A stretch of DNA of 46,147 nucleotides, taken from NCBI GenBank assembly GCA_964412615.1, contig CAYPPK010000006.1, positions 1-46,147 on the forward strand, given 5' to 3'. Under the pieces are notes generated by a model that searched no databases, was not told the origin of the DNA, and was given only the letters and a program-made list of their open reading frames with translations. This document shows, piece by piece, positions 32,764 to 40,634 of this stretch (the first letter of the stretch is position 1; every line of letters begins with the position of its first letter). The position numbers and the translations under genes are program-made. Source of the stretch: CAYPPK01 sp964412615 (GTDB lineage: Bacteria; Patescibacteriota; Minisyncoccia; Sungbacterales; HO2-52-23).

Positions 32764-33948
32764 TCACTCTCTTTGCAGTCGGAAATTTTTACCCGGGGAG
32801 TTGAGGAAGTCATCACTTCGGAGGAATTAAAAAATCTGCTTAAAAGCGGGAAGCCGTTGCGTATAAAACACGGGATTGACGCCACGGCGCCGGATTTGCA
32901 CATTGGGCATGCGGCTAATTTATGGAAAATAAGGGCCCTACAGGAAGCGGGCCACAAAGCGGTTATACTTCTTGGAGACATAACCACCGAGATTGGAGAT
33001 CCTACTGGTCGGACAAAAACCCGTCCAATTTTAAATAAAAAAGAAATCGCCCGAAATGCCGCTGCTTTAGAAAAACAAATAAAAAAGATTTTACTTGTCG
33101 CTCCTGCTCGACTTGAACTTCACAAAAGCTCGGAATGGTATAAAAAAATGTCTATTTCGGACTTTATTAAACTTCTCTCCATGGTAACTCATGCGCGCTT
33201 AATCGAAAGGGATATGTTCCAGCAAAGAATAAAAAAAAGGGAAGAAATTTACGAAAATGAGTTAATTTACCCTGTTTTGCAGGGGTACGATTCAGTGATG
33301 TTAAAGTCAGATTTAACCATAATTGGCTCCGACCAATTATTTAATGAACATATGGGAAGAGCTCTACAGGAAAAATTCGGGCAAAAACCGCAGGTTATTG
33401 TAACCCTAAAACTGCTCCCTGGCTTAGATGGCGGCGGCAAAATGTCCAAATCTTTGGGCAACTATATTGGTTTGGCTGATTCTCCCAGAGACAAATTTGG
33501 CAAGGCCATGCGCCTCCTGGATTCTTTGCTGCTTTCCTATTTGGAAGTCTATACCGACGTGCCTTTGACAGAAATACAACAAATGGGACAAAAATTAAAA
33601 GCCGGGCAAAATCCCATGGAGGTAAAATTATTTTTTGCCCAAGCTCTGGTTCGCCGGTATCATGGAGAAAAAGTCGCCAAGCAAGAAAGAGAGTATTTTC
33701 TGGAAGTTTTTTCAGCCAAAGAACTTACGGCAATTCCGGCTATGGCGTTAAATCACGGCAATTACCCAATTGTCAATTTATTACTGCAGCTTAATCTGGC
33801 AAGTTCAAAATCAGAAGCGCGGCGTCTAATTGCCCAAGGAGCAGTGGAAATTAGCGATAAAAAAGTTTTGCAGCCTAACGAGGAAATAAAGGTAGGTTCT
33901 GGTACCGTAATTCGGGTGGGCAAGCGGCGATTTGTCAAAATTCGCTGA
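32758..33948 (+). CDS. tyrS: Tyrosyl-tRNA synthetase
   Basis: Charges tRNA-Tyr. Class I motifs are HIGH (in LHIGHAANLW) and KMSKS (in GGKMSKSLGNY). The tRNA/tyrosine pocket segments VLQGYDSVMLKSDLTIIGSDQLFNEHMG and IGDPTGRTKTRP are also present, and a C-terminal S4 RNA-binding domain (SKSEARRLIAQGAVEI) closes the protein. I place the start at ATG 32758 (MKSLSLQSEIFTRG), at the end of the inverted-repeat element. A longer in-frame start at 32725 would translate the right arm as VQVMCGMK, the same extension seen before polA, which argues that this is leader sequence. Confidence 0.95.
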   Translation: MKSLSLQSEIFTRGVEEVITSEELKNLLKSGKPLRIKHGIDATAPDLHIGHAANLWKIRALQEAGHKAVILLGDITTEIGDPTGRTKTRPILNKKEIARNAAALEKQIKKILLVAPARLELHKSSEWYKKMSISDFIKLLSMVTHARLIERDMFQQRIKKREEIYENELIYPVLQGYDSVMLKSDLTIIGSDQLFNEHMGRALQEKFGQKPQVIVTLKLLPGLDGGGKMSKSLGNYIGLADSPRDKFGKAMRLLDSLLLSYLEVYTDVPLTEIQQMGQKLKAGQNPMEVKLFFAQALVRRYHGEKVAKQEREYFLEVFSAKELTAIPAMALNHGNYPIVNLLLQLNLASSKSEARRLIAQGAVEISDKKVLQPNEEIKVGSGTVIRVGKRRFVKIR

Positions 33949-33951
33949 TAA

Positions 33952-33979
33952 AAAATATCCGCCGGCCGGCGGATATTTT
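33952..33979. terminator. Bidirectional terminator after tyrS
   Basis: The sequence from 33952 to 33979 is a perfect 28-bp palindrome: AAAATATCCGCCGG followed by its complement, ending in TTTT. It lies 3 nt after the tyrS stop and can also end transcription from the leftward acidic ORF. Confidence 0.85.
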
Positions 33980-33993
33980 GGATTTAAAACAAA

Positions 33994-34113
33994 TTAAAAA
34001 TCTTCTGTCTCTTCGTCGTCTTCTCCATCTCCCTCATCGTCCACTTCCGGCCCTCCATCGTCATCTATTTCATCGTCTAGATTGACCGCAAGATCGTCGT
34101 AAAGGTTAACCAT
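33994..34113 (-). CDS. Tiny acidic protein, 39 aa
   Basis: Minus-strand translation gives MVNLYDDLAVNLDDEIDD followed by a run of Asp, Glu and Gly ending in EDF; 20 of 39 residues are Asp or Glu. A TATAAT (34127-34122) would start transcription near 34115, two bases before the ATG, matching the near-leaderless pattern of other genes here, and the palindromic terminator lies 14 nt past the stop. No homologue is recognised. Low-complexity ORFs can be chance, so confidence is moderate. Confidence 0.5.
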   Translation of the reverse strand: MVNLYDDLAVNLDDEIDDDGGPEVDDEGDGEDDEETEDF

Positions 34114-34259
34114 TGATTTAAATTATAATATTAGGGTTGCCCGACCTTTACCCTGTACTTTTTATGCACCGTTTATTCTCTGTTTGCTATCCCGCTTCCT
34201 AGCCCTCTATTCAGGCAGAAAACCGCAAGGCGAGATCTAGGGCAGAAAAAGTGCGGGGT
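34114..34259. other. Spacer with possible folded segment
   Basis: GCCCT (34203-34207) can pair with AGGGC (34239-34243) and CCCGC (34192-34196) with GCGGG (34253-34257), giving an imperfect hairpin just past the ruvC stop. It may be the ruvC terminator region. No T-run is visible on the minus strand. Confidence 0.3.
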
Positions 34260-34736
34260 TTATAATGTTGTTTTTTCCTTGAAATAGCAACTAAGTGCTA
34301 CGGCGATGGCGTCAAACACATCATCCACCGCCTTAAGATTTCTCGTTTCCGGGAGGGTCAGGCGCACCATTTTTTCCAACTGGCGTTTATCCGCCCCTCC
34401 GTCCCCGGTAACAATCTTTTTAATCTCTAAGGGAGTATACTCATACACGCTAAGGCCCGCAAGAGCAGTTGTCAACAGTATTACTCCTCGGGCCTCGCTT
34501 ACCGCCAAGGCGGTCTTAACATTTTTGGCAAAAAAAAGGCGTTCTATCGCTATGACTTGCGGGCGCCATTGGTTCATCAATTTTTTGAGTTCTCGGTGCA
34601 AGTCCTGCAAGCGGTCCAGATTGTTGCGTGAAGTTATCTTGACTAAACCGCAATGGCGGACTGTTGGTTTATTTTTTGTTTCCAAAACCGCGTAACCAAC
34701 AGCCGTCGTCCCTGGATCAATGCCGAGGATAATCAT
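34260..34736 (-). CDS. ruvC: Holliday junction resolvase RuvC
   Basis: RuvC cuts Holliday junctions moved by RuvAB. The 158-aa protein shows the RNase H-like fold and catalytic acids: Asp7 in LGIDPGTT, Glu in VIAIERLFF, and the paired Asp of KAVDDVFDAIAVA. The QVIAIERLFFAKNVKTALAVSEARGV segment is diagnostic. Its ATG overlaps the yebC stop (ATGA). ruvA is not in the window. Confidence 0.95.
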   Translation of the reverse strand: MIILGIDPGTTAVGYAVLETKNKPTVRHCGLVKITSRNNLDRLQDLHRELKKLMNQWRPQVIAIERLFFAKNVKTALAVSEARGVILLTTALAGLSVYEYTPLEIKKIVTGDGGADKRQLEKMVRLTLPETRNLKAVDDVFDAIAVALSCYFKEKTTL

Positions 34737-35293
34737 GATTGTTCTTCTTTCAGATTGGAATAAACTTCTTGTATATCCGGATGGTCAACTAATTCATCCA
34801 GCAAAGAAACAACCTTTTCTTTTTCTTCAATGGTGGTTTCCGCGGTTGTTTTGGGTTTATAATCTTTGCCTTCTTTGGTCCATTCTTTTTCAAAATTCCA
34901 CAAAAGGGAATTGGAAGGCACTAATTTGGCATGGTGAGCAGTGATTATTTGTCTGATTTCTGCCAGCGTCCGATTATTGTTGTCAGTAATGCCCTCAATC
35001 AAAATATATACGCCTCCCGGCCCAATGGACTCGTAAAGAAATTCTTGCAAATTTTGTCCCTCGCCGGCGCCCGAAGCTCGGGTGATCGCACGCTCTATAT
35101 TTTCTTTGGGAAGGCCGTTTTCTTTGGCGCGCTCCATGGCGGTCCGCAGGCGGCTGTTGCTGTTCGGATCTGCCCCTCCGCTTCTGGCCGCCACCATGAT
35201 TTCCCGGACGAGTTTAGAAAAAAGCTGCCCCTTTTTGGCATCGGTAATTGCTTTCTTATGTCTTATCTGCGACCATTTGGAATGTCCGCTCAT
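34733..35293 (-). CDS. yebC: YebC/PmpR-family protein, internally shortened
   Basis: The N-terminal signature MSGHSKWSQIRHKKAITDAKKGQLFSKL, and the GGADPNSNSRLRTAMERAK and EFLYESIGPGGVYILIEGITDNNNRT stretches, are unmistakable. The full-length family has about 240 residues; here only 186. After SNSLLWNFEK, where the third domain should begin, the sequence jumps through a Lys/Thr/Glu linker to LLDELVDHPDIQEVYSNL, which matches the family's last helix. About 55-60 residues of the ferredoxin-like domain are missing. Family members act in translation of difficult motifs or as regulators. It is cotranscribed with ruvC. Confidence 0.92.
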   Translation of the reverse strand: MSGHSKWSQIRHKKAITDAKKGQLFSKLVREIMVAARSGGADPNSNSRLRTAMERAKENGLPKENIERAITRASGAGEGQNLQEFLYESIGPGGVYILIEGITDNNNRTLAEIRQIITAHHAKLVPSNSLLWNFEKEWTKEGKDYKPKTTAETTIEEKEKVVSLLDELVDHPDIQEVYSNLKEEQS

Positions 35294-35296
35294 AAT

Positions 35297-35812
35297 TTAT
35301 TTATGTATGGTTTTTTGCAAAGCCGTGGTATATTTTAGTATCAAATCTTTGGCTTGGTAAAGATTAGGGACATAGTTAATATGAAATTCGCGCTCGCCGG
35401 CAGTCTGGATCCTAATAGTGCCGAATTTAAGAAAAGTTTCAATGATGCCCTTAACTTCAATGGTAACATCCTGCACGTGCTGCAACGGGATCTCGCCCAT
35501 ATGGCGGTTGAAAAGACCTTTTTGCTCCACATCTATAATTCGTTCAGTGGTGATAATCCACATATCCAAGTAGTAGTCCATCCACAGCAAAAAGAGTAAT
35601 ACCAACAGGAGCATTATATATAATGCCAAAATAAAATTAATCAACGGCTCGGCTATATCTATATTTAAAATTTCAGTCAGATAGGGCAGGAAGGTTAAAA
35701 TAAGCGGAGGCAAAAGCAGAAAAACACCAAAAAGAACCACGGTGCGCACCATAATAAACCAATGCTTGCGTATGACAAGTAAAATTTTTTCCTCCGGGTT
35801 TAATTTAAGCAT
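35297..35812 (-). CDS. Bacterial PH domain membrane protein
   Basis: A 171-aa protein with two adjacent membrane helices (about residues 19-43 and 55-80) and a C-terminal bacterial pleckstrin-homology-like domain (bPH2, YdbS/YdbT type): WIITTERIIDVEQKGLFNRHMGEIPLQHVQDV, then FGTIRIQTAGER. The substrate or partner is unknown. It sits in the leftward ruvB-to-ruvC cluster, 3 nt from the yebC start and 2 nt from the small gene upstream. Confidence 0.85.
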   Translation of the reverse strand: MLKLNPEEKILLVIRKHWFIMVRTVVLFGVFLLLPPLILTFLPYLTEILNIDIAEPLINFILALYIMLLLVLLFLLWMDYYLDMWIITTERIIDVEQKGLFNRHMGEIPLQHVQDVTIEVKGIIETFLKFGTIRIQTAGEREFHINYVPNLYQAKDLILKYTTALQKTIHK

Positions 35813-35814
35813 TT

Positions 35815-36012
35815 TTAAGACGGAATTTTAAAAAGAAAAGTAGTAGCGAAAAACCAAAAAAGTGCCGAGAGAAATAAAAAAATAGTAATCACCACCCGCG
35901 GAGCAGGATGTTCCGGTAAAGTATATTGGCGCAGATGGTAGATAATAGCTCCAGTAAAAAGACTATAGATGGCGGTGAAAACCGCAAATATGGATAAGGC
36001 AATGGCAAACAT
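35815..36012 (-). CDS. Two-helix small membrane protein, 65 aa
   Basis: A very hydrophobic 65-aa protein with two membrane helices (about 5-26 and 40-62) joined by a short loop, HLRQYTLPEHPAPR. The ATG shares one base with the ruvB stop (TGATG at 36014-36010), and the stop is 2 nt from the PH gene, so the whole run is tightly coupled. The family is not recognised. It could be a small partner of the PH protein. Confidence 0.72.
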   Translation of the reverse strand: MFAIALSIFAVFTAIYSLFTGAIIYHLRQYTLPEHPAPRVVITIFLFLSALFWFFATTFLFKIPS

Positions 36013-37025
36013 CAGCTTAAAAGAGTTTTTTGGTTGGCAAATTTTAAACCTAAATGTTGGTAGGCTCGTTCGGTGGCTACTCTACCCCGGGGAGTCCGCT
36101 CCAAAAATCCCAACTGCATCAAATATGGCTCGTACACTTCTTCAATGGTATCCACTTCCTCTGCCGACGCCGCGGCGATAGAGCCCAGGCCTACGGGACC
36201 CCCGGCAAAAGTCTTTATGATAACCTCCAAAATCCTGCGGTCCATCGGTTCCAAACCTTGTTCGTCTACTTCCAATAATTCTAACGTTTTGCGGGCAGTG
36301 TCATCATCAACTATTTCCCGATTGTGTACGGACCCATAATCGCGCACTCGTTTCAGAAGGCGATTAGCCACCCGAGGCGTAAAACGAGAGGAGTGGGCAA
36401 TCCTCTTTATTGCCAATTCTTCTAGTTTGACTCCTAATAAGCGGGAAGAACGAAGAATAATTTTAGCTATATCCTCCAAGGTATAAAAATCCAGGCGGAA
36501 AGACCCTCCAAAGCGTGAACGCAAGGGGCTGGAAAGCAGACCAATGCGGGTGGTGGCGGCAATCAAAGTAAACGGAGGCAATTCCAATTGGATGGTGCGG
36601 GCCGAGGGACCTTTGCCGATTACAATATCAAGCACCCGGGATTCCATGGCCGGGTACAACACTTCTTCAATGAGTTTATTTAAGCGATGCACTTCATCAA
36701 TAAAGAGAATATCTCCAGGCAAAAGATTGGTGAGGATGGAAGCAAGATCTCCCACCCGTTCAATGGCCGGGCCGGAAGTTACCCGGATATTAGTATTCAT
36801 TTCCCGGGCGATTAAATAAGCTAAACTGGTTTTGCCTAAGCCGGCCGGTCCGGAAAGCAAAATATGTTCCATAGAGTCGCCCCGTTTTTTGGCCGCATCA
36901 ATAAGAATGCGCAGATTTTTTTTGATCCGGTCCTGCCCGATGTATTCATCCCAGGTTTGAGGACGGAGGGTTAAATCCAAATTCAACTCTTCCCGTTCTT
37001 TTTTGTTTTCAGAATTCCTTGACAT
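36012..37025 (-). CDS. ruvB: Holliday junction branch-migration helicase RuvB
   Basis: The AAA+ motor of RuvAB. The 337 aa include LRPQTWDEYIGQ, Walker A GPAGLGKTSLAYL, Walker B ILFIDEVHRLNK, the sensor-1 region LIAATTRIGLLSSPLRSRFG and a C-terminal winged helix (GPVGLGSIAAA, then LMQLGFLERTPRGRVAT). The minus-strand promoter is probably TTGTCC, 17 nt, TATATC upstream of ATG 37025. ruvB heads a five-gene leftward unit ending in ruvC. Confidence 0.96.
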   Translation of the reverse strand: MSRNSENKKEREELNLDLTLRPQTWDEYIGQDRIKKNLRILIDAAKKRGDSMEHILLSGPAGLGKTSLAYLIAREMNTNIRVTSGPAIERVGDLASILTNLLPGDILFIDEVHRLNKLIEEVLYPAMESRVLDIVIGKGPSARTIQLELPPFTLIAATTRIGLLSSPLRSRFGGSFRLDFYTLEDIAKIILRSSRLLGVKLEELAIKRIAHSSRFTPRVANRLLKRVRDYGSVHNREIVDDDTARKTLELLEVDEQGLEPMDRRILEVIIKTFAGGPVGLGSIAAASAEEVDTIEEVYEPYLMQLGFLERTPRGRVATERAYQHLGLKFANQKTLLS

Positions 37026-37134
37026 AGAGCTAATAAATTGATATAATAGAAGCAGTTGGGAGGGACAATACCTCTATTTTTTATTATAGCGCTGATTCTT
37101 TGTTGTTTTCATTTAAAAGTGATAAGATGTCGCC

Positions 37135-37316
37135 GTTTAGTAGGTTTCCTAAGGTCGTGGGCAATTAAGGCGGAGGTTCTCTCTGCCTTAATGGGGATTT
37201 TTACACCAGGGTGCGCTGGTTCTAGTTCCTAGCTGCTGGTTCATTCCTGGAGAAAATCCTAACCTCCGTGTTCCCAAACCGGAGTAATTGCCCACGGTCT
37301 TAGGCAACCTGCCATA
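37135..37316 (+). ncRNA. Strongly folded candidate RNA, possibly 6S-like
   Basis: No ORF spans this stretch. Its ends pair over about 27 bp: 37140-37146 with 37306-37312, then 37148-37167 with 37285-37304 (20 bp, two G-U). Inside, CGGAGGTT (37171-37178) pairs with AACCTCCG (37261-37268), GGATTTT (37195-37201) with AAAATCC (37253-37259), and CCAGG with CCTGG. ATTAAGGC (37164-37171) can instead pair with GCCTTAAT (37185-37192). TTGTTG (37100-37105) and TAAGAT (37123-37128), 17 nt apart, predict a start near 37135. Size and long closing stem with an asymmetric bubble recall 6S RNA, but no sequence signature confirms it. Confidence 0.65.
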
Positions 37317-37320
37317 TAAA

Positions 37321-38988
37321 CTATTCAAGGCCGATAACTCTTTCCAATTCCGCAAAATCCGTAATACCCTGCAAAACTTTGAGGAGGCCGTCTTGGCGCA
37401 TGGTTAACTGACCCTGCCGGACGGCTTCTTTTTGCAGTTCGTATTCGGAAGGCGATTGCAAGATTAATTTTTCCACGTCGGTATTTATAAGAATAATTTC
37501 AAATACGCCGGTGCGGCCCTTATAACCGGTATAGTTACATTGAGCACACCCTTTTTCGGCTGCTTGGAAGATCTTCCAATCCTTAGTCGCAGAAGGAGTT
37601 AAATTTTTGGGGAAACCGGCCAGTTCTTGAGTAATTTGTTTTTTTTCAACTTCGGTCAAAACTTTTTGTTTACGGCAGGCCTCGCAAAGTTTGCGCACCA
37701 GTCGTTGAGCCATAGTGATATTTAAAGCAGGAGCAATGCTGGCCGGATTTACTCCCAGATTTATTAACCGCGGTATGGCGCCGGCCGCATTGTTGGTATG
37801 CAGGGTGGAAAAGACCAAATGCCCGGTAAGTGCCGCGTTCAAAGCGGTTTGGGCGGTTTCGGTATCGCGAATTTCTCCCACTAAAATGACGTCCGGATCC
37901 TGGCGCACGATAGCCCGCAGCCCGTTGGCAAAATCATACCCCTTTTCCGTATCAACTTGGGTTTGCTCCACTCCTTCCAGGTGGTATTCAATCGGGTCTT
38001 CTAGGGTTATAATCTTTATTTCCGGCGTATGGATTTTGCGCAAAAAAGCGTACAAAACGGTAGTTTTTCCGGAACCGGTCGGGCCGGTGGTAAGAATCAT
38101 GCCGTTGGGTTTTTTTAGTTCTCCGGCCAGGGTTTTGATAACCGAAGCAGGCAGTCCCAAATCTTCAAAAGGTATATTAATGGCCTTGGGGTTTAAAACG
38201 CGCAGCACGATATTTTCCCCCTCCGGGCCCGGCAAAATCGAGGTCCGTACTTCTACGTCTCCAGTTTGGGTTTGAATGGTAAATCTTCCGTCTTGGGCTT
38301 TGTCGTGCACGTTTAATTTAAGTTCGGAAATTAATTTGATGCGGGAAAGCAGCAGGGCATAAAGATTTTTGGGTAGAAAAGATACGTCATGCAAAACTCC
38401 ATCCAGGCGAAAACGCAGACGCACTTCTTTTTCCTGGGGCTCAACATGAATATCCGAAGCTTCGGTAGCTACGGCTCCCGCCAAAATAATCTCCAAAGCT
38501 TCCGTAGTTCTGCCTTGGAAACTGTCTTTGATTTTTGCTTGAATCTCCGACAGGTTGGTGATTTCTTTTTGCAGCGACTGAATTTTTTCCTGCGAAATCA
38601 GAATCGCCCCGGCTCCCGCCTCGTGCTCTTTGGGTATTTTTTGATAATAGCTCCAAGCATGTTCCAAACTACGGTCGGAAACCAAATAAAGATCATAGCT
38701 ATAGCGATTTTTTTTCAATTCTTCCAATTTGGCGACAGTATTTTTATCTTCCGGATTGCGGATGGCAATTTTAAGCGCTTTACCGCTTAATTGGAAAACT
38801 GCCAATTTGCTGGCCCGCGCCTCTTCTTCGGGCACGATCTTAATGGCGTCAATTTCTACCGGGAATTTGGAAATATCAGCGTAGGGGAGGCCGTATTTTT
38901 GCGCCAAGGTCGCCACACTCCCTTCTTCTTCTTTATGCCGCAAAAGATCCAGCCGACGCTGAGTTTTTTCTTCTTTAAAATTACCCAT
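37321..38988 (-). CDS. pilB: PilB/GspE-type assembly ATPase
   Basis: A type IV pilus or type II secretion extension ATPase, 555 aa. An N-terminal MshEN-like domain (LAQKYGLPYADISKFPVE) leads to the ATPase core: Walker A GPTGSGKTT near residue 305, the Asp box IITLEDPIEY, Walker B RQDPDVILVGEIRD and the HTNNAAGAIPRL His box. A four-Cys zinc knuckle follows (CEACRKQ, then CAQCNYTGYKGR). Only the ATPase is here; pilins and pilC are not in the window. With comM it points to DNA uptake. Confidence 0.95.
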   Translation of the reverse strand: MGNFKEEKTQRRLDLLRHKEEEGSVATLAQKYGLPYADISKFPVEIDAIKIVPEEEARASKLAVFQLSGKALKIAIRNPEDKNTVAKLEELKKNRYSYDLYLVSDRSLEHAWSYYQKIPKEHEAGAGAILISQEKIQSLQKEITNLSEIQAKIKDSFQGRTTEALEIILAGAVATEASDIHVEPQEKEVRLRFRLDGVLHDVSFLPKNLYALLLSRIKLISELKLNVHDKAQDGRFTIQTQTGDVEVRTSILPGPEGENIVLRVLNPKAINIPFEDLGLPASVIKTLAGELKKPNGMILTTGPTGSGKTTVLYAFLRKIHTPEIKIITLEDPIEYHLEGVEQTQVDTEKGYDFANGLRAIVRQDPDVILVGEIRDTETAQTALNAALTGHLVFSTLHTNNAAGAIPRLINLGVNPASIAPALNITMAQRLVRKLCEACRKQKVLTEVEKKQITQELAGFPKNLTPSATKDWKIFQAAEKGCAQCNYTGYKGRTGVFEIILINTDVEKLILQSPSEYELQKEAVRQGQLTMRQDGLLKVLQGITDFAELERVIGLE

Positions 38989-38995
38989 TGCTTTA

Positions 38996-39024
38996 ATTGT
39001 ATTTCAAAGAACGCCGTCAAGCAA
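38996..39024 (-). promoter_or_regulatory. pilB promoter inside the upstream gene end
   Basis: TTGCTT (39024-39019), 17 nt, TACAAT (39001-38996) on the minus strand; start near 38989, one base before ATG 38988. Most of the promoter lies in the last codons of the DHH-like gene. Confidence 0.6.
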
Positions 39025-40101
39025 CGAAGTCAGTATTTCCTCGGCTTCCCGGAAAGACCCGAACGGGGCCGAAATCTGCAAATGGGCGCTTTGGAATTTT
39101 CCGGCGCCTCTTGCGGCGATAGTTTCCAAAATTCTTTTTTCTCCGGCCAGGGTTGCCTTAACCATGTTGTCTTCGGGATTATGCCAGAGTAAAGCGGCAA
39201 CCTTGCGGGGTGGAAATTCCTGGTCCAGATGGCTTAAAACCTGGTTAATATCCTGGGCCGTTCTCCCAGTTTTTTCAAAATCTTCCGCAGTTAAAAAGGA
39301 CCAAAGCACCCCTTTTTCCAGGCGCGAACGCACGGTAGCCCGTCCCAAGAGTTGGGTTAGTTGGGGAGCTTTTGCCTCCTTTGTTAATTCTTGGGCCCGG
39401 GCAAGTTCCGCTCCCAAACGCATAAGTTCAGAAGAAGTCATTAAAGTATCGGCGCTGGTTCGGGTGGTGAAGTGATTGGTTTCCCGCAAAATTGCCCCAA
39501 GCAGCAAAGTGGCCGAGGATGGGGGCAGAGGGTCCTGATTTAGGGCAGTGATCAGATCATAGGTGATTTCTGCCAGGGAAGATTTTTCTGGACTTACCAA
39601 ATTTACTTCTCCGTAATTTTTACTTTCCCCGGCTAGGCCTATGTTTAAAATTGGAATATCGCTCAAGAACTGGGGAGTTAGCCCGGGCAAAGATTCCAGA
39701 TCGGCAATTCCGATGGCGATAGCGCCGTCACAAAGCATTTTGCCCTCGCGAAAAGAAACAGCTTGGGGAGAAATTAGATTTCCTTGGGGAGAAAAAATGA
39801 TATCAATCCTTTCCTCCGTCTTTTCATAACGCAGCTGCGAAACCGGAGAGGAGGCAGTATTCAGAGAGATGACAAATTCTTTGGGGAGAGTGGGGGAAAC
39901 AGTCAGTTTGGGAAAAAATTCTGGCTGGGGCAGGTGCTGGTGCGCCACGCCGGAAAACAAACCAATTTGTTTTTCTCTTTTTTCTAGGGTCCAAATTAAG
40001 GCTTCAGCCGAAGCCAAACAATCCAAGTTTGGTTCGGGAGGAAGCAGCAGGGCCAGATGATGGCTTTTTTCTACAAATTCACAAGCTTTGGCCGTGTCCA
40101 T
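39004..40101 (-). CDS. Degenerate DHH/DHHA1-family protein (NrnA-like fold)
   Basis: The 365-aa protein follows the layout of DHH phosphoesterases such as NrnA, but catalytic motifs are missing. The N-terminal HxxPDxD region reads LLPPEPNLDCLASAEAL. The segment normally carrying DHH reads NIGLAGESKNYGEVNLV. The NxxDTxxF-like region reads GAILRETNHFTTRTSADT. The DHHA1 region near the C-terminus keeps RGAGKFQSAHLQISAPFG. It is probably not an active phosphatase. It may bind nucleotides or RNA, or have a structural role. Confidence 0.7.
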   Translation of the reverse strand: MDTAKACEFVEKSHHLALLLPPEPNLDCLASAEALIWTLEKREKQIGLFSGVAHQHLPQPEFFPKLTVSPTLPKEFVISLNTASSPVSQLRYEKTEERIDIIFSPQGNLISPQAVSFREGKMLCDGAIAIGIADLESLPGLTPQFLSDIPILNIGLAGESKNYGEVNLVSPEKSSLAEITYDLITALNQDPLPPSSATLLLGAILRETNHFTTRTSADTLMTSSELMRLGAELARAQELTKEAKAPQLTQLLGRATVRSRLEKGVLWSFLTAEDFEKTGRTAQDINQVLSHLDQEFPPRKVAALLWHNPEDNMVKATLAGEKRILETIAARGAGKFQSAHLQISAPFGSFREAEEILTSLLDGVL

Positions 40102-40165
40102 AACAATTAAAATAGATAAAGTAACCTATTCGTAGCGCGTTGCTTTCAGGCAGTCAAATTCAGGT

Positions 40166-40212
40166 TGTGGATAAAGAATACCCTTGATTTTTATCCCATT
40201 TTGGTGTATAAT
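40166..40212 (+). promoter_or_regulatory. Promoter with DnaA box before the lipoprotein gene
   Basis: TTGATT (40184-40189), 17 nt, TATAAT (40207-40212); start near 40219. An exact DnaA box on the minus strand (TGTGGATAA, 40166-40174) lies just upstream of the -35. Confidence 0.7.
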
Positions 40213-40250
40213 TGGGATACTGAAACGAACAAAAAAGGAGAAAGGTACTA

Positions 40251-40538
40251 ATGAAGGTCTTTTTCAACGTCATGGTAGCCCTTCTTGCTCTGCTGTTGGC
40301 GACAGCAGGGTGCGGGGGAGCCAAGCCCGGCTTCGTGCTCCAAGTGGAGCGCGTCAGCCAAGGGAGTCCAACTCCATCCGGCCAGAAGGTGGAGAAGCCG
40401 ACTTTCTCAGCTTCCCAGCCGAGCATCACGCTCGGCCAAGGCGCCTGGGAGTCGGGTGGAGTCGGCGGGACCATCGTGGGTCCTGGAACCAGGCCGGATG
40501 GGAAAGCGGAACGTGTATACAAAAGGCTGCCCCCTTGA
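40251..40538 (+). CDS. Small GC-rich lipoprotein
   Basis: A 95-aa protein with a signal peptide ending in a lipobox-like ATAGC (Cys about residue 22), followed by a Gly/Pro/Ser-rich mature chain with no recognisable fold. A strong Shine-Dalgarno AAAGGAG (40235-40241) precedes ATG 40251, unlike most genes here. Codon use is markedly GC-rich (CTC, GTG, GGC, TCC) compared with flanking tsaE and the DHH-like gene, suggesting recent transfer or a contaminating fragment. No homologue recognised. Confidence 0.7.
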   Translation: MKVFFNVMVALLALLLATAGCGGAKPGFVLQVERVSQGSPTPSGQKVEKPTFSASQPSITLGQGAWESGGVGGTIVGPGTRPDGKAERVYKRLPP

Positions 40539-40559
40539 TGGGCGCCCAGAAAGGAGGAG

Positions 40560-40592
40560 AAAGCGGTGAGCACCAAATGTTCGCCGCTTTAA
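40560..40592 (+). other. Shine-Dalgarno plus 8-codon ORF in a hairpin
   Basis: AAAGGAGG (40550-40557) precedes GTG 40566, which opens MSTKCSPL and stops at 40592. AAAGCGG (40560-40566) pairs with CCGCTTT (40584-40590), so the tiny frame sits inside a stem-loop. It may be a leader peptide, a truncated gene end, or a weak terminator of the lipoprotein transcript. Confidence 0.35.
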
Positions 40593-40634
40593 AATTCAGG
40601 TGAAATTTCTCTCCAAATATAGTATTCTATGCGC

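Noticed and set aside
37135..37316. SRP RNA, tmRNA or RNase P RNA
   Set aside because: None of the signature strings of these RNAs is present; only a 6S-like architecture remains possible.
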